Positions 1 to 9,053 of a stretch of DNA of 64,000 bases are shown one piece after another; the stretch's first letter is position 1; every line of letters starts with the position of its first letter. The position numbers were made by a program, and so were the translations under genes. The stretch spans positions 62,001 to 126,000 of the forward strand of contig JAHBZL010000009.1 in assembly GCA_019635485.1 (NCBI GenBank), written 5' to 3'. Below the pieces are notes generated by a model. That model had not been told where the DNA came from and made no database searches. It was given only the letters and a program-made list of their open reading frames with translations. The DNA comes from Piscinibacter sp. GTDB lineage: Bacteria; Pseudomonadota; Gammaproteobacteria; Burkholderiales; Burkholderiaceae_C.

Positions 1-1568
1 TGATCGTCTCCGCGTTCGCGTCGCTGGCTGACGTGCGGGGCACGCTGACACCGCAGCTGCAGGGCGGCGAGACGGTGCTGATCCTGGTCGACCTGGGGCA
101 GGGCCGCCACCGCCTGGGCGGCTCGATGCTGGCGCAGGTGCTGGGCCAGTTCGGCAGTGCCGAGGACGGCGTGCCGGACCTCGACGATCCGGCGCTGCTG
201 AAGTGCCTGGTCGCGGCCGTCAACCGGCTGCGTGCCGATGGCCGCCTGCTGGCCTACCACGACCGCGGCGACGGCGGCCTCTGGGCCACCGTCTGCGAGA
301 TGGCGTTTGCCGGCCACCTGGGCGTGGACCTGAACGTCGACCTGCTCGTGACCGAAGGCGACGGCATTGCCGACAGCAAGGCCGAGTACGGGGACTCGAA
401 GAACTGGGCCGGTCAGGTCGGTGCCCGGCGCGCCGAGCTGACGCTGAAGGCGCTGTTCAACGAGGAACTCGGCGCCGTGATCCAGGTGCGTCGCGCCGAG
501 CGCGATGCGGTGCTGCAGGTGCTGCGCGAGGAGGGCCTGGGCCGCCACAGCCACGTGATCGGTACGCCGAACACACGCGGCACGGTCGAGGTGTGGCGCG
601 ACACGAAGTCGGTGTTCGCGGCGCCCGTGCGCGAGCTGCAGCAGGCCTGGGACGAGGTCAGCTGGCGCATCGCCCGCCTGCGCGACCACCCGGCCGGCGC
701 CGATGCCGAACATGCCGCTGCCGGCGCGGCGGACGACCCGGGCCTGCACCAGCACCTGGCGTTCGACCCGGCCGAGGACGTCGCCGCGCCGTACCTGAAT
801 CTGGCGCGGCCGCGGCTCGCGATCCTGCGCGAGCAGGGCGTCAACTCGCATGTCGAGATGAGCTATGCGATGGCGCAGGCCGGCTTCGACACCTTCGACG
901 TGCACATGAGCGACCTGCAGGCCGGGCGCGCGCGGCTGGACCAGTTCCTCGGCTTCGTCGCCTGCGGCGGCTTCAGCTACGGCGACACGCTGGGCGCGGG
1001 CGAGGGCTGGGCGCGTTCGATCCTGTTCAACCCGGCGCTGGCCGAGCAGTTCGCCGCGTTCCTGCAGCGCCGCGAGACCTTTGCGCTGGGGGTCTGCAAC
1101 GGCTGCCAGATGATGGCCGCGCTGGCGCCGATCATCCCCGGCGCACAGGCCTGGCCGGCCTTCACGCGCAACCGCAGCGAGCAGTTCGAGGCCCGGCTGT
1201 CGCTGGTCGAAGTGCTGGACAGCCCGTCGCTGTTCTTCGCCGGCATGTCCGGCAGCCGCATCCCGATCGCGGTCGCGCACGGCGAGGGGTATGCCGACTT
1301 CTCGCAGCGCGGCGACGCGCTGGCGGTGCACGCCGCGATGCGCTTCGTCGACCACCACGGCCGCGCCACCGAGACGTACCCGTTCAACCCGAACGGCAGC
1401 CCCGGCGGCCTGACCGCTGTGACGACGCCGGATGGCCGCTTCACGGCGCTGATGCCGCACCCCGAGCGGGTGTTCCGCAATGTACAGATGAGCTGGAGCG
1501 GCGGCGACCGCAGCGCGGCCAGCCCGTGGATGCGCATGTTCCGCAATGCCCGCCGCTGGGTGGGCTGA
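1..1568 (+). CDS. purL: Phosphoribosylformylglycinamidine synthase, C-terminal part (cut by window start)
   Basis: This is the 3' end of the large FGAM synthase of purine biosynthesis, which converts FGAR, ATP and glutamine to FGAM. The reading frame runs from base 3, and 521 codons are visible of a protein normally about 1,300 residues long. Seen here are the end of the second synthetase (AIRS-like) half and the whole glutaminase domain. The glutaminase nucleophile lies in the motif GVCNGCQMM (Cys codon at 1095) and the His/Glu partners in PHPERVF near 1456. The protein ends in the usual way with a short tail after [17 protein letters not shown]. There is no sign of damage. Identification is close to certain; only the upstream part is missing. 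Confidence 0.97.
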   Translation, partial: IVSAFASLADVRGTLTPQLQGGETVLILVDLGQGRHRLGGSMLAQVLGQFGSAEDGVPDLDDPALLKCLVAAVNRLRADGRLLAYHDRGDGGLWATVCEMAFAGHLGVDLNVDLLVTEGDGIADSKAEYGDSKNWAGQVGARRAELTLKALFNEELGAVIQVRRAERDAVLQVLREEGLGRHSHVIGTPNTRGTVEVWRDTKSVFAAPVRELQQAWDEVSWRIARLRDHPAGADAEHAAAGAADDPGLHQHLAFDPAEDVAAPYLNLARPRLAILREQGVNSHVEMSYAMAQAGFDTFDVHMSDLQAGRARLDQFLGFVACGGFSYGDTLGAGEGWARSILFNPALAEQFAAFLQRRETFALGVCNGCQMMAALAPIIPGAQAWPAFTRNRSEQFEARLSLVEVLDSPSLFFAGMSGSRIPIAVAHGEGYADFSQRGDALAVHAAMRFVDHHGRATETYPFNPNGSPGGLTAVTTPDGRFTALMPHPERVFRNVQMSWSGGDRSAASPWMRMFRNARRWVG

Positions 1569-1904
1569 CGCCGCACCGGATGTGCGTGGATGCGCACGAT
1601 CCACTGGGGCCCGAGGTGTAACAAGGCAGCGAGCTTGTACTCGCGGGCGGCGGGCCGTCCTGCGTGCCGGTGAGCGGCGCCGGTTACAACACTGGCCTGT
1701 GGTTACGCATCGCATTCGGAACGCCGTACGCTGACGGGGTCCCGGTATACGAGGTTGCCAGCAATCCGTTGCCTTTCTGGTCACCTCGGCTTGCCTTCTG
1801 GCGGCGCCGTCGATCAGCCGACTGCCGGCACAACCTCCGACCGAGCCCGGATCTCCGGTTTCGGCGGTGCCGACCAACGACTTGAAGTGAGGGTGTCCAA
1901 CACC
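1569..1904. other. Intergenic region of 336 bases, no gene seen
   Basis: The stretch between purL and the Pro-Ala lipoprotein holds no frame with coding character and no RNA gene I can recognise. It is somewhat less GC-rich than its surroundings around 1680-1760, so a promoter for the lipoprotein is expected here, but no pair of -35/-10 boxes is convincing. The sequence TTGCC recurs several times between 1753 and 1800, without a clear spacing rule. Confidence 0.5.
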
Positions 1905-3413
1905 ATGAGGTTTCGTATCAGCCGTCGGGCTGCGATGATGGCGCGTGTGTTCGCCTGCATGGCCCTCACCGCCTGCGGCGGTACCCGCGACGATGCAACG
2001 CCTGTCGAGGACATCGGGCTGCCGCTGGACGGAGGCGAACTCGACGAAGCCCAGCGCCTGCGCTGGAGGAGCATCGATCAGATCGCACCGACGCTGAGCA
2101 TCGATTCCCAGTCGGACGTCAGCGCGTCCGGCATAGTGGGCTTGGCGGGTTCGGCCAAGGACGACAAGCGTCTGTACCGCATTCGTTGGGTCAACGACCG
2201 GGGAGGCAGCGGTTGGGCGTCGCTATCGGGCACGACGTTGAGCGCGTCCTGGGTGGTGGACAGTGTTCAGCTCAAGTCGGGCGACAACCGCATCACCTTG
2301 ACCGCGGAGGATGCGGCGGGCAATGCGACATCGGTCAGCCGGCTGGTGACCCGCAATGCACCCGCACCGGCACCCGCACCGGCACCGGCACCCGCACCCG
2401 CACCCGCACCCGCACCCGCACCTGCACCTGCACCTGCACCTGCACCTGCACCTGCACCTGCACCTGCACCTGCACCTGCACCTGCACCTGCACCGGCACC
2501 GGCACCTGCACCTGCACCGGCACCGGCACCGGCACCGGCACCGTCTACCGGCTGGGTCAAGATTGCGGACGAGGGGCAAACATTCGCACTGAACCTGTCG
2601 CAATCGGTCCGCTACGGTGCAGGCACCAGCTGGGTGGTCAAGACCGTCGTGGGGGCAGCGGAGTGTTCCAACACGTTCTTTGGAACCGACCCGGCGTACA
2701 TGGTCGTCAAGTCGTGCCAAGTGCCGTCGTCCTCGCCGGCTCCGGCTCCGGCTCCGGCTCCGGCACCGGCTCCGGCACCGGCACCGGCACCGGCTCCGGC
2801 ACCGGCACCGGCTCCGGCTCCGGCTCCGGCGACCAGCTATTCCACCGACTTCAACCTCACGGAGAATCCCATCTCCGAAGGGGGGCGCTGGCACCGCGCG
2901 AACAATGTCTGGACCAATGTCCAGACGGCCAACGGCATTGCGTTCGGTACGAACGGCATCACCAACACCTACGACGATTCGTATGCGCTGCTGAGCGGGT
3001 TCGGGCCCGACCAGGAAGCCCAGGCCGTCGTCTACCGATCGCCCAACCTGGCGGGCACCCCGCACGAAGTGGAACTGCTTCTGCGCTTCTCCGATGACGC
3101 GAACAACGCGCGCGGCTACGAGGTTCTGTTCAACTACCTCGGGCTGATCCAGCTGATGAGATGGAATGGCGCTTTCGGTGACTTCACGGAGATCGGGGGC
3201 GGTGTGTCGCCTGGGGGACCGCTGAAGACCGGCGACGTGATCAAGGCAAGTATCGTCGGGAACGTCATCAAGGCCTGGGTGAACGGTGTGCTGGTGGCCA
3301 CGGCGACCGACAACACCTTCAGCACGGGCCAACCCGGCATCAGCTTCTTCCGCCGGACCGACGGCACGAGTGCCGATCTCGGGCTGACGAGTTACACGGT
3401 CAAGTCGAACTGA
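1905..3413 (+). CDS. Secreted lipoprotein with two Pro-Ala tracts and a C-terminal beta-sandwich-like domain
   Basis: A 502-residue predicted lipoprotein. The start at 1905 was chosen because it gives a proper signal peptide with lipobox LTAC and acylated Cys24; the longer frame from 1755 adds 50 residues of non-coding character. Layout: residues 60-150 look like an Ig-like/Big domain (ending GDNRITLTAEDAAGNA); 152-213 are 31 Pro-Ala units; 214-277 are a small domain with two Cys; 278-309 are 16 more Pro-Ala units; 310-502 resemble a concanavalin/LamG-type glycan-binding sandwich (motifs DDSYALLSGF, GYEVLFNY, IKAWVNGVLV). The tracts are hexanucleotide repeats and probably act as stiff cell-wall-spanning linkers. 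The role is inferred as a surface glycan-binding protein; the exact ligand is unknown. Confidence 0.8.
   Translation: MRFRISRRAAMMARVFACMALTACGGTRDDATPVEDIGLPLDGGELDEAQRLRWRSIDQIAPTLSIDSQSDVSASGIVGLAGSAKDDKRLYRIRWVNDRGGSGWASLSGTTLSASWVVDSVQLKSGDNRITLTAEDAAGNATSVSRLVTRNAPAPAPAPAPAPAPAPAPAPAPAPAPAPAPAPAPAPAPAPAPAPAPAPAPAPAPAPAPAPAPSTGWVKIADEGQTFALNLSQSVRYGAGTSWVVKTVVGAAECSNTFFGTDPAYMVVKSCQVPSSSPAPAPAPAPAPAPAPAPAPAPAPAPAPAPAPATSYSTDFNLTENPISEGGRWHRANNVWTNVQTANGIAFGTNGITNTYDDSYALLSGFGPDQEAQAVVYRSPNLAGTPHEVELLLRFSDDANNARGYEVLFNYLGLIQLMRWNGAFGDFTEIGGGVSPGGPLKTGDVIKASIVGNVIKAWVNGVLVATATDNTFSTGQPGISFFRRTDGTSADLGLTSYTVKSN
2358..2543 (+). repeat. Hexanucleotide repeat encoding (Ala-Pro)31
   Basis: Thirty-one in-frame copies of GCACCN, with N changing between C, T and G in runs (a block of T in the middle, G at both ends). 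Because the unit is six bases, gain or loss of units keeps the frame, so the linker length can vary without killing the gene. The same repeat opens long artificial frames on the other strand. Confidence 0.97.
2736..2831 (+). repeat. Hexanucleotide repeat encoding (Pro-Ala)16
   Basis: Sixteen in-frame Pro-Ala units built from CCGGCT and CCGGCA. The codon choice differs from the first tract (CCG for Pro, GCT/GCA for Ala), so the two tracts seem to have expanded independently and are not a recent duplication of each other. Confidence 0.97.
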
Positions 3414-3469
3414 GCTGAGGGCGCGGGGCGATCTGCCGTATTCTCGGCCGTCGTCCCGCGCCGCCACCG

Positions 3470-3919
3470 ATGTCCAGCACCGACCCCGCCGCGCCCGCCA
3501 GGCTCTGGCCCGCCGGCACCGACCCGGCCGCCTGGGTGCGCTCCTGGACCGCGGCCTTCGTGCCGCAGAACCTGGTGCAGCCGATCCTGCCGGGCTGGAC
3601 CTTCAACATCAACAGCAACAATTCGAGCGCGCCGCAGACCGAGGCCGAGGTGGTGCAGCGCCACAGCTATGGCCGCCAGCTCGGCCGCATCGCCGATGCC
3701 CTCGCGGTGCTGCTGGCCGCGGCGCCGGCCAAGGTGCGGGAGGACGAGAGCGTGCAGAAGTTCGTCGAGCTCAAGGCCGACATCGATGCAGTCAAGCGCG
3801 ATGCCGCTGCGGCCCGTGTGCGCCGCCTCGGCGCCGACCTCGACCTGCTGAAAAAGGCCGACCCGGACGAATACCGGCGCCTGCGCCAGGCGCTGCTGCG
3901 CACGCTGGACGCGGCTTGA
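3470..3919 (+). CDS. Hypothetical protein, 149 residues
   Basis: I do not recognise the family. The N-terminal 65 residues are Trp- and Asn-containing (GWTFNINSNNSSAP) and the rest is a charged helical region (residues 65-149, ending in DLDLLKKADPDEYRRLRQALL) that looks like a helical hairpin or coiled coil. There is no signal peptide or membrane segment. It lies 56 bases after the Pro-Ala lipoprotein and 67 bases before the next small gene, on the same strand. The start is the first ATG in the frame; no strong ribosome site is visible. Confidence 0.6.
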   Translation: MSSTDPAAPARLWPAGTDPAAWVRSWTAAFVPQNLVQPILPGWTFNINSNNSSAPQTEAEVVQRHSYGRQLGRIADALAVLLAAAPAKVREDESVQKFVELKADIDAVKRDAAAARVRRLGADLDLLKKADPDEYRRLRQALLRTLDAA

Positions 3920-3986
3920 TTCCGCGCATTGGCGCGCCGCACGGGCGCGCCGTATGCTTGCAGCCACGCGCTGCCGGAGGCCCGCC

Positions 3987-4229
3987 ATGCACAGTCCGCC
4001 CGCCAAGTACCTGGTCGTGATCGATGCCGGCGGATCGATGGTGGCCCGGCTGTTCGACGCCAACCGCCTGCCGCTGACCGACTTCGACGCCTCGTCCGAG
4101 GAGGTGGCGGTGATGACCACCGGCCTGCAGCCGCAGCGCAGCGCGCTCGACGCGGCCTGGTCCCGGGCGCTGGCCGGGCACAACCCGGACGAACGCGCCG
4201 GGGCCGAGGTCTACACGCTCGACCTGTGA
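3987..4229 (+). CDS. Small hypothetical protein, 80 residues
   Basis: A short cytosolic protein starting MHSPPAKYLVVIDAGGSMVA, with alternating hydrophobic residues suggestive of a small alpha/beta fold, and an acidic C-terminus. The start at 3987 is preferred over an upstream one because it has GGAGG 8 bases before it and gives a globular N-terminus. It ends 11 bases before the next gene and is probably co-transcribed with it. I do not recognise a family and make no claim about function. Confidence 0.6.
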   Translation: MHSPPAKYLVVIDAGGSMVARLFDANRLPLTDFDASSEEVAVMTTGLQPQRSALDAAWSRALAGHNPDERAGAEVYTLDL

Positions 4230-4240
4230 GCGCCCGGGGC

Positions 4241-5059
4241 ATGACGGAGCTGGTCGTTCGCCGCCTGCTGGTCGACCTGGCCGAGCCGTTCCCGCGCCTC
4301 TGGAACGGCGGCGACGCGTTCCGCACGGCCTGGTTCAACGCACTGTCGATGAGCTTCCCGGTCGGCGAGCAGTTCTTCATCGACGCGGTGCGCCGCGGCC
4401 TGGAGCGTCTGCCGGCCGCGCAGCGCGAGGCGATGGAGCCGGAGTTGCGTGCCTTCATCGGCCAGGAGGCCACGCATCGCCAGGTGCACACGCTGTTCAA
4501 CCGCCAGCTCGAGGCGCAGGGCCACGTCAACCGCTGGGCGCCGCGCGCGCTGCAGCGCATCCGCCGCCTGGAGGGGCTGGACGCGCGCGCCTGGGTGGCC
4601 GCCACCGCCGCCACCGAGCACGTCACCGCGCTGCTGGCCGACTGGATGCTGCGCCATCCGGAGGCGCTGGACGGCGCGCCCGCCGGGCTGCAGGCGCTGT
4701 GGAGCTGGCATGCGGCGGAGGAGTCGGAGCATCGCAGCAGCGCCTTCGACCTGTACGCGGCGCTGGGCGGCAATCTGCTCTGGCGCCGGCGCTTCATGCG
4801 GCTGGTCAGCTGGCATTTCTGCACCGATGTCTGGCGCCAGACGCTGCGCAACCTGCACCACGACCGGGCGCTGTGGAAGATGGGCACCTGGCGCAGTGCC
4901 TGGCGCCTGCTGCTGGCGCGCGACGGCCTGTTGCGCAGCAGCTGGCGGCCCTGGCGCGACTACTTCCGCGCCGACTTCCACCCGCGCCAGCACGACGACG
5001 GGCAGGCCCGGCGCTGGCTGCGCGAGCACCCGGAGATCGCGGTGCCGGTGCGTTCCTGA
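4241..5059 (+). CDS. Ferritin-like putative metal-dependent hydrolase (PF10118 type)
   Basis: A 272-residue helical protein of the family usually named predicted metal-dependent hydrolase. Visible signatures are Glu and His residues spaced as in diiron four-helix bundles: FIGQEATHRQVH near residue 70, TAATEHVTALL near 125 and HAAEESEHRSSAF near 155. The family's substrate is not established; members are often found near fatty-acid or aromatic metabolism genes. The start at 4241 follows the stop of the small upstream gene by 11 bases. It converges on the molybdopterin oxidoreductase gene with a gap of only 27 bases. Confidence 0.8.
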   Translation: MTELVVRRLLVDLAEPFPRLWNGGDAFRTAWFNALSMSFPVGEQFFIDAVRRGLERLPAAQREAMEPELRAFIGQEATHRQVHTLFNRQLEAQGHVNRWAPRALQRIRRLEGLDARAWVAATAATEHVTALLADWMLRHPEALDGAPAGLQALWSWHAAEESEHRSSAFDLYAALGGNLLWRRRFMRLVSWHFCTDVWRQTLRNLHHDRALWKMGTWRSAWRLLLARDGLLRSSWRPWRDYFRADFHPRQHDDGQARRWLREHPEIAVPVRS

Positions 5060-5086
5060 ACCGTCGTCGGTCGCCCGCGTCGGCCG

Positions 5087-7318
5087 TCAGGCGGCGGCGC
5101 GCACCGCCACCGCCACGCCGCTCAGCACCGCGTTGCCGGACAGCGGGTCGCGCGAGTCCTCGTCGAGCAGCGCGTTCAGGTTCGCGCCCGGCCGTTCGGC
5201 AGCGACCGCCAGCTGCGCGCCGGGCAGATCGTGCCCCCAGCCGTGCGGCAGGCAGACCACCCCCGGCATCATGTCGGCGTCGAGTTGCGCCGGTGCCTGC
5301 ACGCTGCGGCCGCCGGCCTCGATCGTGGCCAGCGCGCCGTCCGCCAGGCCGAGGCGTGCCGCATCCTCCGGATGGATCTTCAGCGTGCAGCGCGCCGGGC
5401 CCTTGGCCAGCACCGGCAGGTTGTGCATCCAGCTGTTGTTGCTGCGCACGTCGCGCCGGCCGACGATCAGCAGCGTGTCGTCGCGCGGCACGTCGGCGAG
5501 CGCGGCGGCGGCGCGTGCCAGGTCGCCCAGCAGCAACTCCGGCGCCAGCTCGACGTGGCCGCTGGGCGTGCGCAGCAGCTCGGGGATGCGCGGCTGCAGC
5601 GCGCCGAGGTCGATGCCGTCCGGCGCCGCCACCACGGCGTCCAGCGTGAGCCCGTCATGGCGCATGCCGAAGCCGTCGCCGTACGGCCCGCTGCGCAGGG
5701 CGAGGTCGAGCAGCCGTTCCGGTCCGCGGCGCGGCGCCAGCGCGGCGATCACCTGCGGGGCATGGTCGCCGGCGCTCTTGCGCACCTCGTCGGCCAGCCA
5801 CTGGTCGTCCAGCGCCAGCACGTCCGCGCCGGCGCCGTGGCCCTGGGCGATCGCCGCCAGACGCAGCAGGTTCTGCCATTCCGGCGGCTGCTGCGGCGAG
5901 GGCTCGAACACCGGGGCGCTGTAGCGGGCGTGGTTGCGGAAGCTCAGCTGCGGGAACGCCACGTCGTAGTGGCTGTCCTCCAGCGGGCTGACGCCGGGCA
6001 GCACCACGTCGGCATGGCGTGTCGTCTCGTTCAGGTAGATGTCCAGGCTGACCATGAAGTCCAGCGCGTCCAGCGCGCGCGCCAGGCGGGGGCCGTTCGG
6101 GGCCGACAGCACCGGGTTGCTGGCCACGCTGATCAGCGCGCGCACCTGGCCGGGGCCGGGGGTCTCGATCTCCTCGGCCAACACGCCCATCGGCAGCTCC
6201 CCGAACACCTCCGGGGCGCCGCTGACGCGGCTGGCGTGCCGCCCGGTGACGATGCCCCGGCCACTGCCTGGCCGGCCGGCCGTGTTGGCGGCGAACGCGG
6301 CGGCACGCGGGAACATCGCGCCGCCGGGTTCGTCGAGGTGGCCGGTGAGCGCGTTCAGCACGTCGATCAGCCAGGAGGCGAGCGTGCCGAAGGGCTGCGT
6401 GCAGGTGCCGATGCGGCCGTAGACGCAGGCGCGCGGCGCGGCCGCCAGTTCGCGCGCCAGCGCGCGGATGGTCTCGGCGGGGATGCCGCAGCGCACGGCC
6501 GCGGCATCCAGCGTGAACGGTGCGACCGCGTCGCGCACCGCATCGACGCCGGCCAGGTGCGGCTCGATCCGCCCCAGCTGCACCAGGCCCTCCTCGAACA
6601 GCGTGCGCACCATCGCCGCCAGCAGGAACACGTCGCCGCCCGGGCGAATGAAGTGGTGTGCGTCGGCCGCCCGGGCCGTCTCGGTGCGGCGCGGGTCGAT
6701 CACCACGATGCGCCCGCCGCGCTCGCGCAGCGCCTTGGCCTTGCCGCGGTAGTCCGGCACCGTCCACAGGCTGCCGTTGCTGACGGCCGGGTTGGCGCCG
6801 AGGATCAGCAGGAAGTCGCAGCGCTCGATGTCCGGCACCGGGATGCTGAGCCAGTGGCCGAACATCAGCCCGCTGCTGAGCTGCTTGGGCATCTGGTCCA
6901 GCGTGGAGGCCGAGTAAATGTTCTTCGTGCCCAGCGCCTTGGCGAGCCGGCCGAAGTAGGGCAGCAGACCCATCTTGTGCGCCGACGGGTTGCCCACCGT
7001 CACGGCCACCGCGTCGCGGCCGTGCGCGGCGATCAGCGGCACGAGGCGGCTTTCGATCTCCGCGAAGGCCTCGTCCCAGCCGACTTCGACGAAGCGGCCG
7101 TCGCGCTTGACCAGCGGCTGGCGCAGGCGGTCCGGGTCCTCGTGCAGGTCCTTCAGCGCGACGGCCTTGGGGCACAGGTAGCCGGCGCTGAACACGTCGG
7201 TCTCGCGGCCGCGGATCGCGAGCACGCGGTCGCCGGCGACCTGCACGTCCAGCCCGCAGCAGGCTTCGCACAGCGGGCAGATGCGGTAGGCGGTGCGTTC
7301 CGCGCTCGGCTGGTCCAT
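5087..7318 (-). CDS. Molybdopterin-dependent oxidoreductase, formate-dehydrogenase/nitrate-reductase superfamily
   Basis: A 743-residue cytoplasmic (no Tat signal) molybdopterin oxidoreductase. The N-terminus carries a [4Fe-4S] site with Cys14, Cys17, Cys21 and Cys49 (CPLCEACC then YLCPKA). The middle has the cofactor-binding signatures ILGANPAVSNGS and VIDPRRTETA, and the last 110 residues are the molydopterin dinucleotide-binding beta-barrel (NSWMHNLP, HPEDAARLGL, LPHGWGHD). No electron-transfer or membrane subunit is encoded nearby, so it probably passes electrons to a soluble partner. The substrate cannot be read from the sequence. It is 29 bases downstream of the regulator gene on the other side of its start, and in the same direction. 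Confidence 0.9.
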   Translation of the reverse strand: MDQPSAERTAYRICPLCEACCGLDVQVAGDRVLAIRGRETDVFSAGYLCPKAVALKDLHEDPDRLRQPLVKRDGRFVEVGWDEAFAEIESRLVPLIAAHGRDAVAVTVGNPSAHKMGLLPYFGRLAKALGTKNIYSASTLDQMPKQLSSGLMFGHWLSIPVPDIERCDFLLILGANPAVSNGSLWTVPDYRGKAKALRERGGRIVVIDPRRTETARAADAHHFIRPGGDVFLLAAMVRTLFEEGLVQLGRIEPHLAGVDAVRDAVAPFTLDAAAVRCGIPAETIRALARELAAAPRACVYGRIGTCTQPFGTLASWLIDVLNALTGHLDEPGGAMFPRAAAFAANTAGRPGSGRGIVTGRHASRVSGAPEVFGELPMGVLAEEIETPGPGQVRALISVASNPVLSAPNGPRLARALDALDFMVSLDIYLNETTRHADVVLPGVSPLEDSHYDVAFPQLSFRNHARYSAPVFEPSPQQPPEWQNLLRLAAIAQGHGAGADVLALDDQWLADEVRKSAGDHAPQVIAALAPRRGPERLLDLALRSGPYGDGFGMRHDGLTLDAVVAAPDGIDLGALQPRIPELLRTPSGHVELAPELLLGDLARAAAALADVPRDDTLLIVGRRDVRSNNSWMHNLPVLAKGPARCTLKIHPEDAARLGLADGALATIEAGGRSVQAPAQLDADMMPGVVCLPHGWGHDLPGAQLAVAAERPGANLNALLDEDSRDPLSGNAVLSGVAVAVRAAA

Positions 7319-7347
7319 CGATGTCTCCTGGTGTCGTGGGGCGCAGC

Positions 7348-8169
7348 TTATGCCGCCCGGGCGGCGGGCTGTCCGTCACCCAGGCGACGCAGCGCCTGCG
7401 CAGTGGCCTCGTCGGCGGGGAAGAAGGTCTCCAGCGCGAGCTCGGCCAGCGTGATGTCGACCGGCGTGCCGAACACGGTGGTCGTGCTGATGAACGACAG
7501 CGTGCCGTGCGGGCTGGCCAGCTGCAACGGGACCACGACGGCCGGCTCCGCGCCCGGCGGCTCCGGTGCCGGGCCGGGCGGCGCCGGGTAGGCGGCGAGT
7601 TCGTCGAGCAGCGCCGCCAGCCCCGGATCACCGCTGGCGGCGATCTGCTGGCGCAGCCGGGCGAACAGGTGCATGCGCCACTGCGCGAGATTCAGGATGC
7701 GCGGTGCCAGCCCGCGCGGGTGCAGGCTCAGGCGCAGCACGTTCAGCGGCGGCTGCAGCAGTTCGGGGGGCAGACCGGCCAGCAGCGGCGGCACGGCGCG
7801 GTTGTAGGACACCAGCGTCCAGTGGCGGTCGACCGCCAGCGCCGGGCAGGGCTCGTGGCCGCGCAGCACCAGTTCGACCGCCTCGCGCGCGGCGCGCAGC
7901 GCCGGGTCGCCGAGCGGCCGCTCGCCGAACATCGGCGCGAAGCCGGCGGCCGTCAGCAGCCGGTTGCGCTCGCGCAGCGGCACCTCCAGGCGCTCGGCCA
8001 GGCGCAGCACCATCTCCCGGCTGGGCTGCGCGCGGCCGGTCTCGAGGTAGCTCAGATGGCGCGTCGACACCTCGGCGGCCAGCGCCAGGTCGAGCTGGCT
8101 GAGCCGGCGCCGCTGGCGCCATTCGCGCAGCAGCGCGCCGACGGACGGCCGGGCAGGGGCGAGGCTCAT
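7348..8169 (-). CDS. XRE-family transcriptional regulator with MmyB-like ligand domain
   Basis: A 273-residue regulator. Residues 9-65 form the helix-turn-helix (LREWRQRRRLSQLDLALAAEVS then THLSYLETGR-type recognition helix, here TRHLSYLETGRAQPS). Residues 100-265 match the MmyB-like C-terminal domain (LAVDRHWTLVSYN, FGTPVDITLAELALETFFPAD), a PAS-like ligand-binding fold that in characterised members binds fatty-acid-like molecules. Such regulators commonly control a neighbouring short-chain dehydrogenase or oxidoreductase gene. Here the oxidoreductase gene follows 29 bases downstream on the same strand, and the flavoprotein gene lies 48 bases upstream, so all three may form one unit. Confidence 0.9.
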   Translation of the reverse strand: MSLAPARPSVGALLREWRQRRRLSQLDLALAAEVSTRHLSYLETGRAQPSREMVLRLAERLEVPLRERNRLLTAAGFAPMFGERPLGDPALRAAREAVELVLRGHEPCPALAVDRHWTLVSYNRAVPPLLAGLPPELLQPPLNVLRLSLHPRGLAPRILNLAQWRMHLFARLRQQIAASGDPGLAALLDELAAYPAPPGPAPEPPGAEPAVVVPLQLASPHGTLSFISTTTVFGTPVDITLAELALETFFPADEATAQALRRLGDGQPAARAA

Positions 8170-8217
8170 GCCCCGGACGATAGCCCAGGCGCGGCCGCGC
8201 CTCCATGACCCCGCAGG

Positions 8218-8811
8218 TCAGGCGGCGTCGCGCCCGAGCTTGCGCAGCTTCGCCAGCCAGGCCAGGCGGGCGGATTCGTCCAGGCCGTCGACCAGGCCGA
8301 CCAGCGTCTCGCGCACCGGGGCGATGCCGACGAAGCCGAGGATGTTGCGCTCCAGGTTCTTCACGCTGTGGGCGCGGAAGTAGAAGCGGTAGACCAGGGC
8401 CGGCATGCCCATCGTGACCACCAGGCGCGCCGAGCGCCCGGTCAGTCCCTTCGCGCCGAACGGATTCCGGGCGTCGCGGTGGAACGCGAAGCCCGGCCGC
8501 GCCACCTGCTCGAGGAAGCCTTTCAGCAGCGCCGGCATGTCGCCCAGCCAGAGCGGGAAGAACAGCACCAGGTGCTGGGCCCAGGCGATGTCCTGCTGGG
8601 CCGGGGCCAGCACGGCCGGCAGCGCCCCGTGTTCCCATTCCTGCTGGCTGCGCAGCAAAGGGAAATCAAGTGCAGCAGGCGTGACCGTCCGTACCTCGTG
8701 GCCGCCCTCGCGCGCACCTTCGGCGTAGGCCTCGGCCAGCGCGCCGCCGAGGTGGGGACGGGCCGCGTCCGGGTGACCCTGGATGATGAGGATTCGACGT
8801 TTCTCGCTCAT
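8218..8811 (-). CDS. NAD(P)H dehydrogenase (quinone)/flavodoxin-fold family protein
   Basis: A 197-residue flavodoxin-fold protein related to KefF/MdaB/NQO1-type quinone reductases. The family signature is clear: RRILIIQGHPD at the N-terminus (FMN phosphate loop) and HLVLFFPLWLGDMPALLKGFLEQV in the middle, followed by the GKSARL-like segment LTGRSARLVVTMGMP. It would reduce quinones by two electrons using NAD(P)H and so limit redox cycling. The start at 8811 was chosen because the conserved strand begins four residues later; the frame upstream to 9027 is not coding-like. It heads the minus-strand group with the MmyB-type regulator and molybdopterin enzyme. Confidence 0.88.
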   Translation of the reverse strand: MSEKRRILIIQGHPDAARPHLGGALAEAYAEGAREGGHEVRTVTPAALDFPLLRSQQEWEHGALPAVLAPAQQDIAWAQHLVLFFPLWLGDMPALLKGFLEQVARPGFAFHRDARNPFGAKGLTGRSARLVVTMGMPALVYRFYFRAHSVKNLERNILGFVGIAPVRETLVGLVDGLDESARLAWLAKLRKLGRDAA

Positions 8812-8927
8812 GGTGTGGCGACCTCGCCATGGGGGACCCCACATGCTCACGCAACCGGTCGCGAGCCCCTTTGAGAACGAACAATGCAGCGACACACTGC
8901 GCACCGCGCCGGATGCCGCGGCGCGCC

Positions 8928-8973
8928 TGTCATGACTGACACGTTGTGCGGTCTGCCCGCTTGCCGCTACGAT
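8928..8973 (+). promoter_or_regulatory. Candidate promoter and short inverted repeat upstream of the diiron protein gene
   Basis: In the 242-base gap between two divergent genes, TTGTGC (8944-8949) and TACGAT (8968-8973) are 18 bases apart and resemble sigma-70 boxes reading toward the gene at 9054. Just before them TGTCA-TGAC-TGACA (8928-8941) forms a small dyad that could be an operator. Both calls rest on pattern only. Confidence 0.3.
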
Positions 8974-9053
8974 GCGGCACAGATGCTGCAAGGGCACCGG
9001 GGCGGCGATCCCGGAACCTGCCGCCACAACAAGGTCGGTCGTTGGAGTCTCGG

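Noticed and set aside
1569-1904. Small RNA or tRNA in the gap after purL
   Set aside because: No cloverleaf, no T-loop consensus and no terminator; only weak short hairpins.
2358-2543. Possible CRISPR array or tandem-repeat locus
   Set aside because: The repeat is a continuous 6-base unit with no spacers and codes for a linker.
2223-3467. Long open frames on both strands across the Pro-Ala gene (Arg-Cys, Ala-Gly, His-Leu repeats)
   Set aside because: They are read-outs of the hexamer repeat in other frames; only the plus frame at 1905 has a signal peptide, lipobox and non-repeat domains.
5231-7591. 786-residue plus-strand frame opposite the molybdopterin oxidoreductase
   Set aside because: Composition is Arg/His/Gln-rich with no motifs, and the minus strand holds a complete, well-conserved enzyme.
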